Source: Verrucomicrobiota bacterium
GTDB lineage: Bacteria > Verrucomicrobiota > Verrucomicrobiia > Limisphaerales > JADLHS01
NCBI GenBank assembly: GCA_013140495.1
Contig: JABFSR010000015.1
Span: forward strand, 75,210 to 119,908
Length of the DNA stretch: 44,699 nt
Reading direction: 5' to 3'
Part shown: positions 25,111 to 32,514 of the stretch, one piece after another
Position numbering within the stretch: position 1 is the first letter of the stretch
Layout of the letters: every line of letters begins with the position of its first letter
Translations under genes and position numbers: made by a program
The notes under the pieces: generated by a model
Databases searched by the model: none
Seen by the model: only the letters and a program-made list of their open reading frames with translations
Told to the model about the DNA's origin: nothing

Positions 25111-25787
25111 TGGGACGGCTTGATGCCGGAGAGTTTTTCTTTCAATCCTTTGGCTTCATCACCATAGGCACGTCGTCGCTCTGCCAGCACGGGTGCGATG
25201 ATGATTGCAGACACATCAATCTCTTTGCCGAACAATTCACGCCAGAGCACCTGGGTGTTGTAAGCAGGATTGCCAACACTCTCCTCGTCGAAGTCCGGTC
25301 GGAAAATATCCACCACACGTTGCAATGCGTGGACCATTTCTGCTTCGCTCGGATGACCGGTTTTCTCCCTCACCAAGCGGAAGGCGCGAAGGTCTTTTTC
25401 TTCAAGCCGCTTGATCTTGGAAACCAAAATGTCAATCGGATGCGGAAAGGTGAACGTCACATGACGGCGTTCACAGCGAAACGCGCGAACAAACCAATCG
25501 GGGCTGGCCGTGAACGCTGCGACCGTGCAAGGTTCGATGTAAATCGCGGCCTGACCTTTTAGCAATTTGGCCTGCTCACAATAGGCTGTGATGTCCTGAT
25601 CCGAAATCACATCTACGTCACCGCTCAAAAAGCGCGGATCTACGCCGAGTTGGAGCGGCGACGAACCAAAGACGATGATTTCCCAGTTGCGGCTTGTGGG
25701 CAGGGCGTCAACAAGCTGGTCCAGAACCCGTCCCGCTGGCGCTGACCAATCAAGCTGCGGACGCCAGGGTTGATCGAAGGATATCAT
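25107..25787 (-). CDS. Nucleotidyltransferase-fold protein
   Basis: A 226-aa protein with the polymerase-beta-like nucleotidyltransferase core. FGSSPLQLG is the Gly-Ser loop, and SGDVDVISDQD carries the metal-binding acids about 16 residues later. A helical part follows (DILVSKIKRLEEKDLRAFRL), as in DUF6036/AbiEii-like minimal nucleotidyltransferases. Such proteins act as toxins, antibiotic-modifying enzymes or unknown transferases. Upstream it overlaps the 75-aa gene by 38 bases; downstream it is coupled to the ABC-2 permease. The pairing with a small upstream gene resembles a two-gene toxin-antitoxin layout. No activity can be read from sequence alone. Confidence 0.75.
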   Translation of the reverse strand: MISFDQPWRPQLDWSAPAGRVLDQLVDALPTSRNWEIIVFGSSPLQLGVDPRFLSGDVDVISDQDITAYCEQAKLLKGQAAIYIEPCTVAAFTASPDWFVRAFRCERRHVTFTFPHPIDILVSKIKRLEEKDLRAFRLVREKTGHPSEAEMVHALQRVVDIFRPDFDEESVGNPAYNTQVLWRELFGKEIDVSAIIIAPVLAERRRAYGDEAKGLKEKLSGIKPSQ

Positions 25788-25977
25788 GGTAGTTCTGGTT
25801 CAACCGACCTGCGCAGAGTGACGCCAACGCCTGATCAATCAGCCGGTCCGTCACGCCTGCATCTTCTGCGAATCTCCGCGCCAGACGGGCATCGCGTGCC
25901 GACACGCTACCAGACCCCACGCGAAGCAGGATGCGTGCGGCGATTCTGGCTTTAACCCATGACGGATCGCGTAACAT
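25750..25977 (-). CDS. Small helical protein paired with the nucleotidyltransferase
   Basis: A 75-aa basic, probably all-helical protein (SARDARLARRFAEDAGVTDR, then LIDQALASLCAGRL). I do not recognise it. It starts at ATG 25977 and its last 38 bases overlap the start of the nucleotidyltransferase gene in another frame, so the two are translated together. A partner or regulator of the nucleotidyltransferase, such as an antitoxin-like subunit, is the simplest inference. The 108 bases to the divergent TauE-like gene at 26086 should hold promoters for both directions. Confidence 0.6.
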   Translation of the reverse strand: MLRDPSWVKARIAARILLRVGSGSVSARDARLARRFAEDAGVTDRLIDQALASLCAGRLNQNYHDILRSTLASAA

Positions 25978-26085
25978 AGATTGCCTTTTGGGCCGTGGAA
26001 AGAATACGTGCAGCTTGCAGGCCGGTCAATCACGGCACTGAAACCTTCACTTGTCAGAGTCTGAGGTTCCGGCCATAAAGCAGCA

Positions 26086-26451
26086 ATGCACTTTTTGATC
26101 GCGGCAATCATCGGGCTGGTCAGCGGCATCACCAGCGGGCTCTTTGGCGTGGGCGGTGGCATTGTGATGGTGCCGGCCATGGTGCTGCTCCTCAGCCCGC
26201 CCATCCGCGACATCAAACAGGCCATCGGCACATCGCTGGTGGTCATCATCCCGACGGCGCTGATGGGCTCGTGGAAACACGCGCAGCAGGGCAACATCGA
26301 ATGGCGCACGGCACTGGCGCTCGCACCGCTGGCGATTGCCGGCAGCTATCTCGGCGCGTGGCTGACGAAGGAAATCTCGGCAGAAAACCTCAAGCGAGGC
26401 TTTGGGGCGTTTATTGTATTGGTGGGGGTGAAGTTGTTGGTGGGGAAGTGA
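26086..26451 (+). CDS. Half-length TauE/SafE family membrane protein
   Basis: A 121-aa protein matching one repeat of the TauE/SafE (DUF81) permease family. It shows the signature GLVSGITSGLFGVGGGIVMVP at the N-terminus, then IKQAIGTSLVVIIPTALMGS, and closing TM segments to FIVLVGVKLLVGK. Family members are usually about 250 aa with two such halves and export sulfite, sulfoacetate or similar anions. Here the gene has a proper start and stop and no second half follows, so it may work as a dimer. It converges on the small membrane protein at 26498. Confidence 0.85.
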   Translation: MHFLIAAIIGLVSGITSGLFGVGGGIVMVPAMVLLLSPPIRDIKQAIGTSLVVIIPTALMGSWKHAQQGNIEWRTALALAPLAIAGSYLGAWLTKEISAENLKRGFGAFIVLVGVKLLVGK

Positions 26452-26465
26452 TCCGACGAACAACT

Positions 26466-26497
26466 GAGTGGCGTGTAGCAAACGGCTAAGGCCACTC
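26466..26497. terminator. Hairpin between convergent genes
   Basis: Arms GAGTGGC (26466-26472) and GCCACTC (26491-26497) are exact complements around an 18-base loop. They lie between the stops of the TauE-like gene and the reverse-strand gene ending at 26498. The position suits a bidirectional terminator. On the + side TCACGGCTCTTGTTTT follows, so the U-run is weak and distant. Confidence 0.35.
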
Positions 26498-26869
26498 TCA
26501 CGGCTCTTGTTTTAGCAAAGCTTCCAACTCCCGCTCCACTGGCTTCCAATCCGTCTGATTCGTCCGGTAAGTCTGGCGATATGCTTTCAATAGGGGGACC
26601 ACAACCTTTCGTCGCGATGGAATCCGCCAACCTGCGTCTGAAAGCACATCTACCGAATTCACAAAGCAAGCGTATTCCAATTCAGAGGTCGCGTTGGAAA
26701 AGTCGCCCGTTCTCAGCTTCTGTAATACAAATAAGTCACCTGTGAGAGTTACGGCGCGAGTTGTCGTTACGCGCTTTCCGCCAACCATGAAGCCAAAGTG
26801 ATAGCCGATATACAAGGAGGTCAAACAGCAAGAAATCAAAATAATTAAGAAACAGATTAAACGTTTCAT
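26498..26869 (-). CDS. Small membrane-anchored protein of unknown function
   Basis: A 123-aa protein with one N-terminal hydrophobic segment (RLICFLIILISCCLTSLYIG) that would act as a signal anchor. About 95 polar residues follow, including DFSNATSELEYACFVNSVDV and a basic C-terminal half (RRKVVVPLLKAYRQTYRTN). No family is recognised. Its base composition is noticeably more AT-rich at the start than neighbouring genes. It lies alone between the hairpin at 26466-26497 and the palindromic element at 26939. Confidence 0.6.
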   Translation of the reverse strand: MKRLICFLIILISCCLTSLYIGYHFGFMVGGKRVTTTRAVTLTGDLFVLQKLRTGDFSNATSELEYACFVNSVDVLSDAGWRIPSRRKVVVPLLKAYRQTYRTNQTDWKPVERELEALLKQEP

Positions 26870-26938
26870 AGGCGGTAGCGCTGGTTCTAATTCAAGCGTT
26901 CATCTGTGTCAACAAACGGTTTCGAGTTGGCAGGCTGA

Positions 26939-27057
26939 TTTTTTGGAGTGTGGTGGCAAGCAAAGCGCGACATCGCTTTTCAGACGCAGAGAATTGCAGT
27001 GTCTTTCGTTGTGCGAAAGCGCCGTCGTCGCTGCGCTTTGCCGGCGTAGTCAAAAAG
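26939..27057. repeat. 119-bp imperfect palindromic element
   Basis: Two arms of about 40 bases are imperfect complements. The left arm begins TTTTTGGAGTGTGGTGGCAA, continues GCAAAGCGCGACATCGCTTT, and ends near 26980. The right arm starts GAAAGCGCCGTCG at 27014 and ends GCCGGCGTAGTCAAAAA at 27057. Shared blocks are TTTTTG at the tips, GGCAA, AAGCG/AGCG and CGCTTT. The tips, GC arms and lack of coding frame fit a non-autonomous palindromic mobile unit (REP/MITE-like). It is intergenic, downstream of the MscS gene and followed at once by a heptamer tract. Confidence 0.65.
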
Positions 27058-27061
27058 CCCG

Positions 27062-27089
27062 GAACTCGGAACATTGAACCGTGAACTGG
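27062..27089. repeat. Degenerate heptamer tract (GAAC every 7 bases)
   Basis: GAAC recurs at 27062, 27069, 27076 and 27083, exactly 7 bases apart, with variable three-base fillers. It begins 5 bases after the palindromic element and ends 4 bases before the stop of the MscS-like gene. Confidence 0.65.
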
Positions 27090-27092
27090 GTT

Positions 27093-28322
27093 TCACCCCT
27101 GCTTCACATGAACCGTCTGCGTCGGGAATGCAAATTCGATCTTCTCCGCGTCGAACCGGCGTTTGATTTCCAAATTCAATTCCTGCATTCCGGCAAAGTA
27201 TTCGGGGTTGTCCGCGCCTTTCCACACATGGACGACAAAGATGTTCAGTGCAGAGTCGGCAAACTTGTTGAAGCTGATGATGAGTTCGCCCGTCTTGGGA
27301 TGTGCCCGATAGACCTCTCCCAGGATGGCCGTCGCGCGCTTCACCATTTCCGGTGTGGTGTCGTAGGTGAGGCCAATGTTGAGTTCGGTGCGGATGATGG
27401 GGCGTCTCGTGATGTTGGTGATGATGGCATTGCCCATGATCTTGTTTGGCACGGTGACGAGATGTCCGTCCAGACTGCGCACGCGTGTGCTGCGCAGGCC
27501 GATGGTTTCCACTGTGCCATCAACTGAGTCCACTCTGATGCGGTCGCCGACGTGAAATGGTTTGTCGAGCAGGATGGACACGGCCCCGAACAGGTTGGCC
27601 ACCGTGTCCTGTGCAGCGAGACCCAGCGCGAGACCGCCCACAGACAGGCCGGCGAGCAGGGCCTTGATCTCAAGCTGCATGTTCTCCGCCGTAATCAGCG
27701 CAGCGCCGAGGACAATCGCGACCTTGAGCGTCTTGCGGAGCACTGGGAAGAGATGTTCGGCAAACAATTTGTCCTCGGATGACGCGGACTTTGTCCGCCA
27801 GAGCCCAAGCAAGACGTCCACGACCTTCAATGCCACGTAGGTGATGGAGCAAGCCATGACGACGGTAAGCGCACGGGAAAGATAGAGTGCCGCGCGCGGA
27901 GGCCAGTCGAACACGCCCAGACCGACATGCAGGAAGATGACAAACACGACCACCTTCACCGGACCGCGCAACAAGTCGAGGATCAGGTCGTCGTATTGGG
28001 TTTCAGTTTTTGCCGTCCAACGCTTGAGCCAGACGCCGGTGAGCAGGTCGGCAAGCTTTGCGGCATAAAATGCAATGACGATGTAGATGAGGAATGCGAG
28101 GTACTTCCAGCTCGGAACTCCGAAAATGTCATGTTGAAGAAACGCCACGTTCGACAACGACGAAGTGAGCGCGTTGGTCTGGCCTCCCTGGAACGCCACT
28201 TCCGCCGAAACCTTGTTTGTCGCCGGCGTCTCCTGCGCAGTGGACCAGCAGGCCCAAAAGGCAATGCCCACAAAGAGCGCCAGCCCGAAACGATACAACC
28301 ACTCAAATCGCCATCTCATCAT
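27093..28322 (-). CDS. MscS-family mechanosensitive ion channel
   Basis: A 409-aa inner-membrane channel that opens under membrane tension to release solutes. A signal-like or first TM stretch (RFGLALFVGIAFWACWSTAQ) is followed by about four TM helices. The pore helix is LLAGLSVGGLALGLAAQDTV with the Gly/Ala pattern typical of MscS TM3, then LFGAVSILLDKPFHVGDRI and VDSVDGTVETIGLRSTRVRS of the beta domain. The alpha-beta cytoplasmic domain ends near TVHVKQG. I start at ATG 28322 (28319 is equally possible); the frame is open to 28391, but that reaches into repeat-rich intergenic DNA. It is divergent from uvrC. Confidence 0.92.
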   Translation of the reverse strand: MMRWRFEWLYRFGLALFVGIAFWACWSTAQETPATNKVSAEVAFQGGQTNALTSSLSNVAFLQHDIFGVPSWKYLAFLIYIVIAFYAAKLADLLTGVWLKRWTAKTETQYDDLILDLLRGPVKVVVFVIFLHVGLGVFDWPPRAALYLSRALTVVMACSITYVALKVVDVLLGLWRTKSASSEDKLFAEHLFPVLRKTLKVAIVLGAALITAENMQLEIKALLAGLSVGGLALGLAAQDTVANLFGAVSILLDKPFHVGDRIRVDSVDGTVETIGLRSTRVRSLDGHLVTVPNKIMGNAIITNITRRPIIRTELNIGLTYDTTPEMVKRATAILGEVYRAHPKTGELIISFNKFADSALNIFVVHVWKGADNPEYFAGMQELNLEIKRRFDAEKIEFAFPTQTVHVKQG

Positions 28323-28381
28323 GCCGGGAATTATTGCGAGTCTGGGGGCGGGGACAAGGATTTCCGCAGGCCGTCCGATCC

Positions 28382-28424
28382 GAACTTGCAACTTTGAACT
28401 TCGGACGCTGAACCTGTAACTTCA
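28382..28424. repeat. Degenerate heptamer tract (AAC every 7 bases) before uvrC
   Basis: AAC, or GAC in one unit, occurs at 28383, 28390, 28397, 28404, 28411 and 28418, exactly 7 bases apart, as in GAACTTGCAACTTTGAACTT. The tract occupies most of the 40 bases before the uvrC start codon at 28430, so uvrC has no Shine-Dalgarno sequence and its leader is made of repeat. Confidence 0.7.
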
Positions 28425-28429
28425 ACGCC

Positions 28430-30127
28430 ATGCCGGTATCCGATCACATCCGAAAAAAACTCAGCACGCTACCGCACAAGCCCGGCGTGTATCTGCACAA
28501 GGATCGTTTCGGCACGGTCATCTACGTTGGCAAGGCGCTCGATCTGCGCAAGCGCGTCAGCCAGTACTTTCATCCTTCGCGGCGCATGGGCTGGGACTTG
28601 AAATTCAATGCGCTCGTCGAAGCCATTCATGATTTCGATGTTCACACAGTCAAGAGCGAGCCGGAGGCGTTGCTGCTCGAAAGCAAGCTGATCAAGGAGT
28701 TTCACCCGCGCTACAACATCAGCTTCCGGGATGACAAGCGTCATCTGATGGTGAAGATCAATCTCAACGATCCGATTCCGGGCTTCGTGTTTGCGCGCAT
28801 CAGAAAGGACGATGGCGCGCGTTACTTCGGGCCGTTCGTGAATTCCGGCGCGTTGCGCAACACGCTGGCGCTTGTGCAAAAGCAGTTCAACCTGCGGGGC
28901 TGCCGCGTGTTCACGCCGGGCGAAGCAGACTACAAGCATTGTCTCTACGCGCACCTCAAGCACTGCACTGCGCCATGCATTGGCAATGTCACCTTGGATC
29001 AATACCGAGACCAGGTTCGTGCGGCGTGCGATTTCCTCGATGGGCAATGTCATGAAATGCGGGACCAACTCGAAACGGAAATGCGCAAGGCGGCGACCGC
29101 CCGGGATTATGAAAAGGCCGCCGGACTGCGCGACATGATCCAGGACCTTGAGCGCACCACGAAGCGCACGGAGAAATTCGCGCGCATCCCCTACTCGCTT
29201 CCTCTCTCGATCAACCCGGAAAACGATCTCGCCGCCCTCGCGACAATTCTCGACCTTCCCGCGCCTCCGCAGCGCATCGAAGGATTCGACATCTCAAACA
29301 TCAGCGGCACGTTCGCCGTGGCGTCGCTCGTAAGTTTCAAGAATGGCCGGCCTGACCGCGCAAACTATCGCCGCTTCAAAATCAAATCGGTTGAAGGTCA
29401 GGATGATTTTGCCTCCATGGCCGAGGTCATCCGGCGCAGATACACGCGGGTGCTGAACGAGACCAGAGTCCAGAGTCCGGAGTCCAAAGTTGAAATCCGC
29501 GACGAGGGTGATCGGGCGATTGTGGACGAGTTGCGGACGTTGGTAAAAGAGACGAGCAAGGCATTCAAAAGCAAACCCAGAGTCCAAAACCAAAAGTCCA
29601 AAGTCACCGCGCCATCAGTCATACCCCAATCTCCATCTTCGTTTCCCGATCTGATTCTGATCGACGGCGGCAAAGGGCAACTTAACGCGGCATGCGCCGA
29701 ACTAGCAAAACTGGGTCTGAAGCAAATTCCCGTCATCGGACTTGCCAAGGAATTTGAGGAGATTCATCGCCCGGGCGAAAGCAAACCGCTGCGACTCGGC
29801 CTCGATCATCCCGCTGTAAAACTACTCCAGCGCGTGCGCGATGAGTCGCATCGCGTGGCCAACTCCTACAATGCGCAGCTTCGCATCAAGAAAATCTCCG
29901 AAAGCATCCTGGATGATTTCCCCGGCATCGGCGAACAGCGCAAAGCGGCGTTGCTGAAAAAGTTTGGATCGGTGCAACGATTACGAACAGCCACGCTTGA
30001 GCAAATTGCCAGGGTGACCGGCTTCGGTGGCAAGGCGGCAGCAGAGTTGAAATCTTTTCTGGACGCTCGATCCAACACAGCGACTGGATCAACCGCAAGC
30101 AGCACCGCTCCTGCTCAGGATGCTTGA
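28430..30127 (+). CDS. uvrC: Excinuclease ABC subunit C with a repeat-bounded insertion
   Basis: A 565-aa subunit of the UvrABC nucleotide-excision-repair nuclease that makes both cuts beside DNA damage. The N-terminal GIY-YIG domain shows KPGVYLHKD, VIYVGKALDLRKRV and the catalytic-Glu segment EPEALLLESKLIKEF. The UVR domain is ARDYEKAAGLRDMIQDLE near residue 225. The RNase H-like domain has GFDISNISG, LILIDGGKGQL and RDESHRVAN, holding the Asp, Asp and His of the second active site. The C-terminal helix-hairpin-helix is DDFPGIGEQRKAALLKKFGS. About 59 extra residues (345-403), charged and Ser-rich, sit between RRRYTRVLNE and FPDLILIDGG, flanked by heptamer repeats. The 3' end overlaps the convergent kinase gene by 13 bases. 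Confidence 0.95.
   Translation: MPVSDHIRKKLSTLPHKPGVYLHKDRFGTVIYVGKALDLRKRVSQYFHPSRRMGWDLKFNALVEAIHDFDVHTVKSEPEALLLESKLIKEFHPRYNISFRDDKRHLMVKINLNDPIPGFVFARIRKDDGARYFGPFVNSGALRNTLALVQKQFNLRGCRVFTPGEADYKHCLYAHLKHCTAPCIGNVTLDQYRDQVRAACDFLDGQCHEMRDQLETEMRKAATARDYEKAAGLRDMIQDLERTTKRTEKFARIPYSLPLSINPENDLAALATILDLPAPPQRIEGFDISNISGTFAVASLVSFKNGRPDRANYRRFKIKSVEGQDDFASMAEVIRRRYTRVLNETRVQSPESKVEIRDEGDRAIVDELRTLVKETSKAFKSKPRVQNQKSKVTAPSVIPQSPSSFPDLILIDGGKGQLNAACAELAKLGLKQIPVIGLAKEFEEIHRPGESKPLRLGLDHPAVKLLQRVRDESHRVANSYNAQLRIKKISESILDDFPGIGEQRKAALLKKFGSVQRLRTATLEQIARVTGFGGKAAAELKSFLDARSNTATGSTASSTAPAQDA
29460..29491. repeat. Heptamer tract inside uvrC, upstream edge of insertion
   Basis: AGTCC-type units start at 29467, 29474 and 29481, with variant units AGACC at 29460 and AGTTG at 29488, a 7-base period inside the uvrC reading frame. 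It encodes residues around TRVQSPESKV. Confidence 0.65.
29574..29608. repeat. Heptamer tract inside uvrC, near downstream edge of insertion
   Basis: Units with AGTCC/AACC/AGTCA start at 29581, 29588, 29595 and 29602, again 7 bases apart. They encode residues around RVQNQKSKVT. About 35 bases of Pro/Ser-coding sequence separate it from the conserved LILIDGG block. Confidence 0.65.
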
Positions 30128-31704
30128 AGAAGTATCCGCACTTCCAATCCGTTTGGCTCGCGATTCCGGGCAGACACCGTGCCGCCACAGGCTTCCACAC
30201 AGGTTTTGACAATTGCCAGGCCAAGACCAACACCGCCGGTGTCACGGCTGCGAGATTCTTCAACACGATAAAACGGATCAAAGATCCTTTGCAAAGCTTC
30301 CTCCGGCACACCTGGGCCGTTATCACTGACGGTCAGGAACGTTTTACCATATTCACTTCCGGCCACGATTCGCACTGGACCGGATTCTCCTGCGTAGCGA
30401 ATGGAATTGCGCACTAGATTTGCGAGTGCGCGTGCGAGCAATTCTGGTTCGGCCTGCGCACGGAGGTTCTCATCCACGCTCACCTCGATCACCGCACCAC
30501 TGCGGCCCTCCCGCTCCGCAACGCGGCGTGCTATTTCCACCAGGGCCACGGATTGAAGCGCAGTGGGTTGCTGACGCAATCCAGCCTTGGAAAAAGAAAG
30601 CAGTTCATTAACGAGATGAGAAATGTGCTGCAGTTCCTCGCGCACGTCGTCCACGTAAGACTGATGTTTTTCCTCGGCGCGCTCCTCGAGAATACCGAGC
30701 GCGATCTGCATCCGGGCGATAGGCGCGCAGAGCTCATGTGCGGTATCGCCGAGAAACCGTTTCTGACCGCTGACAAAACCGGAGAGTCGTGCAGCCATGC
30801 GATTCACAGCGGCGGCGAGCACTCCAAGTTCGTCAGAGCGTTTGTCGTTCACGAGCACGCCGAAGCGACCCTCGGCGATTTCCTCCGTGGCGCGGGTCGT
30901 CTGTGAAATTGCGCATGTGATGCCGCGCACCAGCGGCAACCAGAACAGGACGGAGATGACCAGCACAGCCGCCGCCGCAATCAACCACGGGGTGAAATCA
31001 AACAACAAACCGCCACCCCGAAGCGAATCAGACACGGCGAGCAAAGTGAGGCGGGGCTGGGGTCGTTGTGGACCGTTTTGCGGCAACGGAATGCCCGCCC
31101 AGTATTTCACCGGGTTGGTCGTGCGAACCATGAATCGAGGCCGTGGCTGCGGCGGTGGATTGTTGAATTGCCTGTCCATACGCGGCGGGATTTGACCTGG
31201 CGGCCCGAGGCGGCTGGGATCAAGTCGTTCCAGATCGCGTGGACGGACGTTGTCGGGATCAAACCCTTCATGGCGAGGACGTTCGTTGAAGCGTTCCGGC
31301 TCGCCACCGGGGCCGCGCACATTGTCCCGCTGCGAACCGTTCAACTGTTGCGACATGTTTGGCGACGGGCGTTCGCGCAAACGATCGAGAACTGCGCGAG
31401 GCAACTCTGCCAATTCCCCGGCGACAATGGTTTCATCTGGGCGTGCAAGCACGAGTTGGACGCCGTAGCCGTCACCAAACCGTTTTAGAATGGCGTTCCA
31501 TTCCTCACGAGGGCGCTCACCCAGTTCTGCGCTGATGACGTTGGCCAGACCTTGAAGCTTTTCACCTCCAGGACCACTCACGAGCATGTCGAGTCCGAAC
31601 CGGAATTGGCCGCGCAACAAAACAAAACCCACGAGCACGAGCAAGATGAGATTCAAAAAGAACCAGAGCAGGATTTTTACGGAGAGAGGAAAGCGTGGTT
31701 TCAT
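30115..31704 (-). CDS. CpxA-like sensor histidine kinase
   Basis: A 529-aa membrane sensor kinase that would phosphorylate the adjacent response regulator. TM1 is KILLWFFLNLILLVLVGFVL near residue 10. The periplasmic region runs to about 238 and contains a long Pro/Arg/Asn-rich disordered part. TM2 is WLIAAAAVLVISVLFWLPLV, then a HAMP domain (TRATEEIAEGRFGVLV). The H-box is FLGDTAHELCAPIARMQ with His323. The ATPase domain has LVRNSIRYAGESG (N box), DNGPGVPEEAL (G1), IFDPFYRVEES (F box) and GGVGLGLAIVK (G2). The start overlaps the regulator stop by 4 bases (ATGA), so the pair is coupled. The signal is unknown; by family, envelope or metal stress is likely. Confidence 0.93.
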   Translation of the reverse strand: MKPRFPLSVKILLWFFLNLILLVLVGFVLLRGQFRFGLDMLVSGPGGEKLQGLANVISAELGERPREEWNAILKRFGDGYGVQLVLARPDETIVAGELAELPRAVLDRLRERPSPNMSQQLNGSQRDNVRGPGGEPERFNERPRHEGFDPDNVRPRDLERLDPSRLGPPGQIPPRMDRQFNNPPPQPRPRFMVRTTNPVKYWAGIPLPQNGPQRPQPRLTLLAVSDSLRGGGLLFDFTPWLIAAAAVLVISVLFWLPLVRGITCAISQTTRATEEIAEGRFGVLVNDKRSDELGVLAAAVNRMAARLSGFVSGQKRFLGDTAHELCAPIARMQIALGILEERAEEKHQSYVDDVREELQHISHLVNELLSFSKAGLRQQPTALQSVALVEIARRVAEREGRSGAVIEVSVDENLRAQAEPELLARALANLVRNSIRYAGESGPVRIVAGSEYGKTFLTVSDNGPGVPEEALQRIFDPFYRVEESRSRDTGGVGLGLAIVKTCVEACGGTVSARNREPNGLEVRILLQAS

Positions 31705-32456
31705 TCATCAGGGTTTATGAGCATGTAACCAGCCGAGCGAAGGGTGCGGATGAAACGCGGTTCGCGGGGATCGTCACCGAGCTTTTTGCGCAGGCCGGAA
31801 ATGTGAACATCAATGCTGCGGTCGAACACTTCGTAATCGCGCTCCCGAATTTCCTCGAGCAACGCTTCGCGGGTTTTCACGCGACCACGCGCACGGGCAA
31901 GGCTGGCGAGTAGATCAAACTCCACCGGCGTGAGGGTGAGCGGCTCGTCGCCGAGCACTGCGGTACGCGTGTCAGGACTCACGCGCAGCTTGCCAACAAC
32001 TATCTCTGGATCGGAGGCAGCGTCACCGGACTTTGATGCAATTCTAGTCGAGCGACGCGTGACCGCCCGCAAGCGCGCGAGCAATTCGCGGGTGGAAAAA
32101 GTTTTCGGCAGATAATCATCTGCGCCGATTTCGAGCCCAACAATGCGATCCGATTCTTCACCACGCGCTGTAAGCATGAGCACAGGCACGTCTGATTTCG
32201 TGCGAATCCGCTTGAGCACTTCAAATCCATCCAACCCTGGCAGCATGAGATCGAGGATGATGGCGTGCCAAGGTTCGCTGGTGGCGCGTTCGACACCATC
32301 AGGGCCGGTGTGTGCGGCAGAGACATCGTAGCCCATGGGCGTGAGATAGTCGCCGATAAGCCGGCAGAGTTTTTTATCATCATCAACCACAAGAACACGC
32401 GTGCGACCCGGCTGGGATACCGGAACTGGTGTTGAGGATGACAATGATTTGTTCAT
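31701..32456 (-). CDS. OmpR/CpxR-family response regulator
   Basis: A 251-aa DNA-binding regulator. The receiver domain (residues about 20-130) has the acidic pair VVDDDK, the phosphoacceptor Asp69 in ILDLMLPGLDG, the Thr in LMLTARG, and DDYLPKTF, where the usual Lys-Pro is Lys-Thr. The C-terminal winged helix has VGKLRVSPDTRTAVLGDEPL, LTPVEFDLLASLARA and SIDVHISGLRKKLGDD. The 16 extra N-terminal residues (Ser/Pro-rich) before RTRVLVVDDD are unusual but may be translated. It forms a coupled pair with the sensor kinase. The divergent EF-hand gene and the TTTAC repeat between them suggest autoregulation and control of that gene. Confidence 0.93.
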   Translation of the reverse strand: MNKSLSSSTPVPVSQPGRTRVLVVDDDKKLCRLIGDYLTPMGYDVSAAHTGPDGVERATSEPWHAIILDLMLPGLDGFEVLKRIRTKSDVPVLMLTARGEESDRIVGLEIGADDYLPKTFSTRELLARLRAVTRRSTRIASKSGDAASDPEIVVGKLRVSPDTRTAVLGDEPLTLTPVEFDLLASLARARGRVKTREALLEEIRERDYEVFDRSIDVHISGLRKKLGDDPREPRFIRTLRSAGYMLINPDE

Positions 32457-32498
32457 CTGAAGCGAAGATTAACAGAACAGAACAACAGATTTCTAACT

Positions 32499-32514
32499 TT
32501 TACATTTCCTTTAC
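32499..32514. promoter_or_regulatory. Possible CpxR-type box (TTTAC-N6-TTTAC)
   Basis: TTTAC occurs at 32499-32503 and 32510-32514, an 11-base (one helical turn) direct repeat. Read on the other strand it is GTAAA-N6-GTAAA, the form of the E. coli CpxR box (GTAAA repeated with a short spacer). It lies in the 157-base divergent gap, about 43 bases before the regulator start and 100 before the EF-hand gene, so it can control either or both. Confidence 0.45.
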
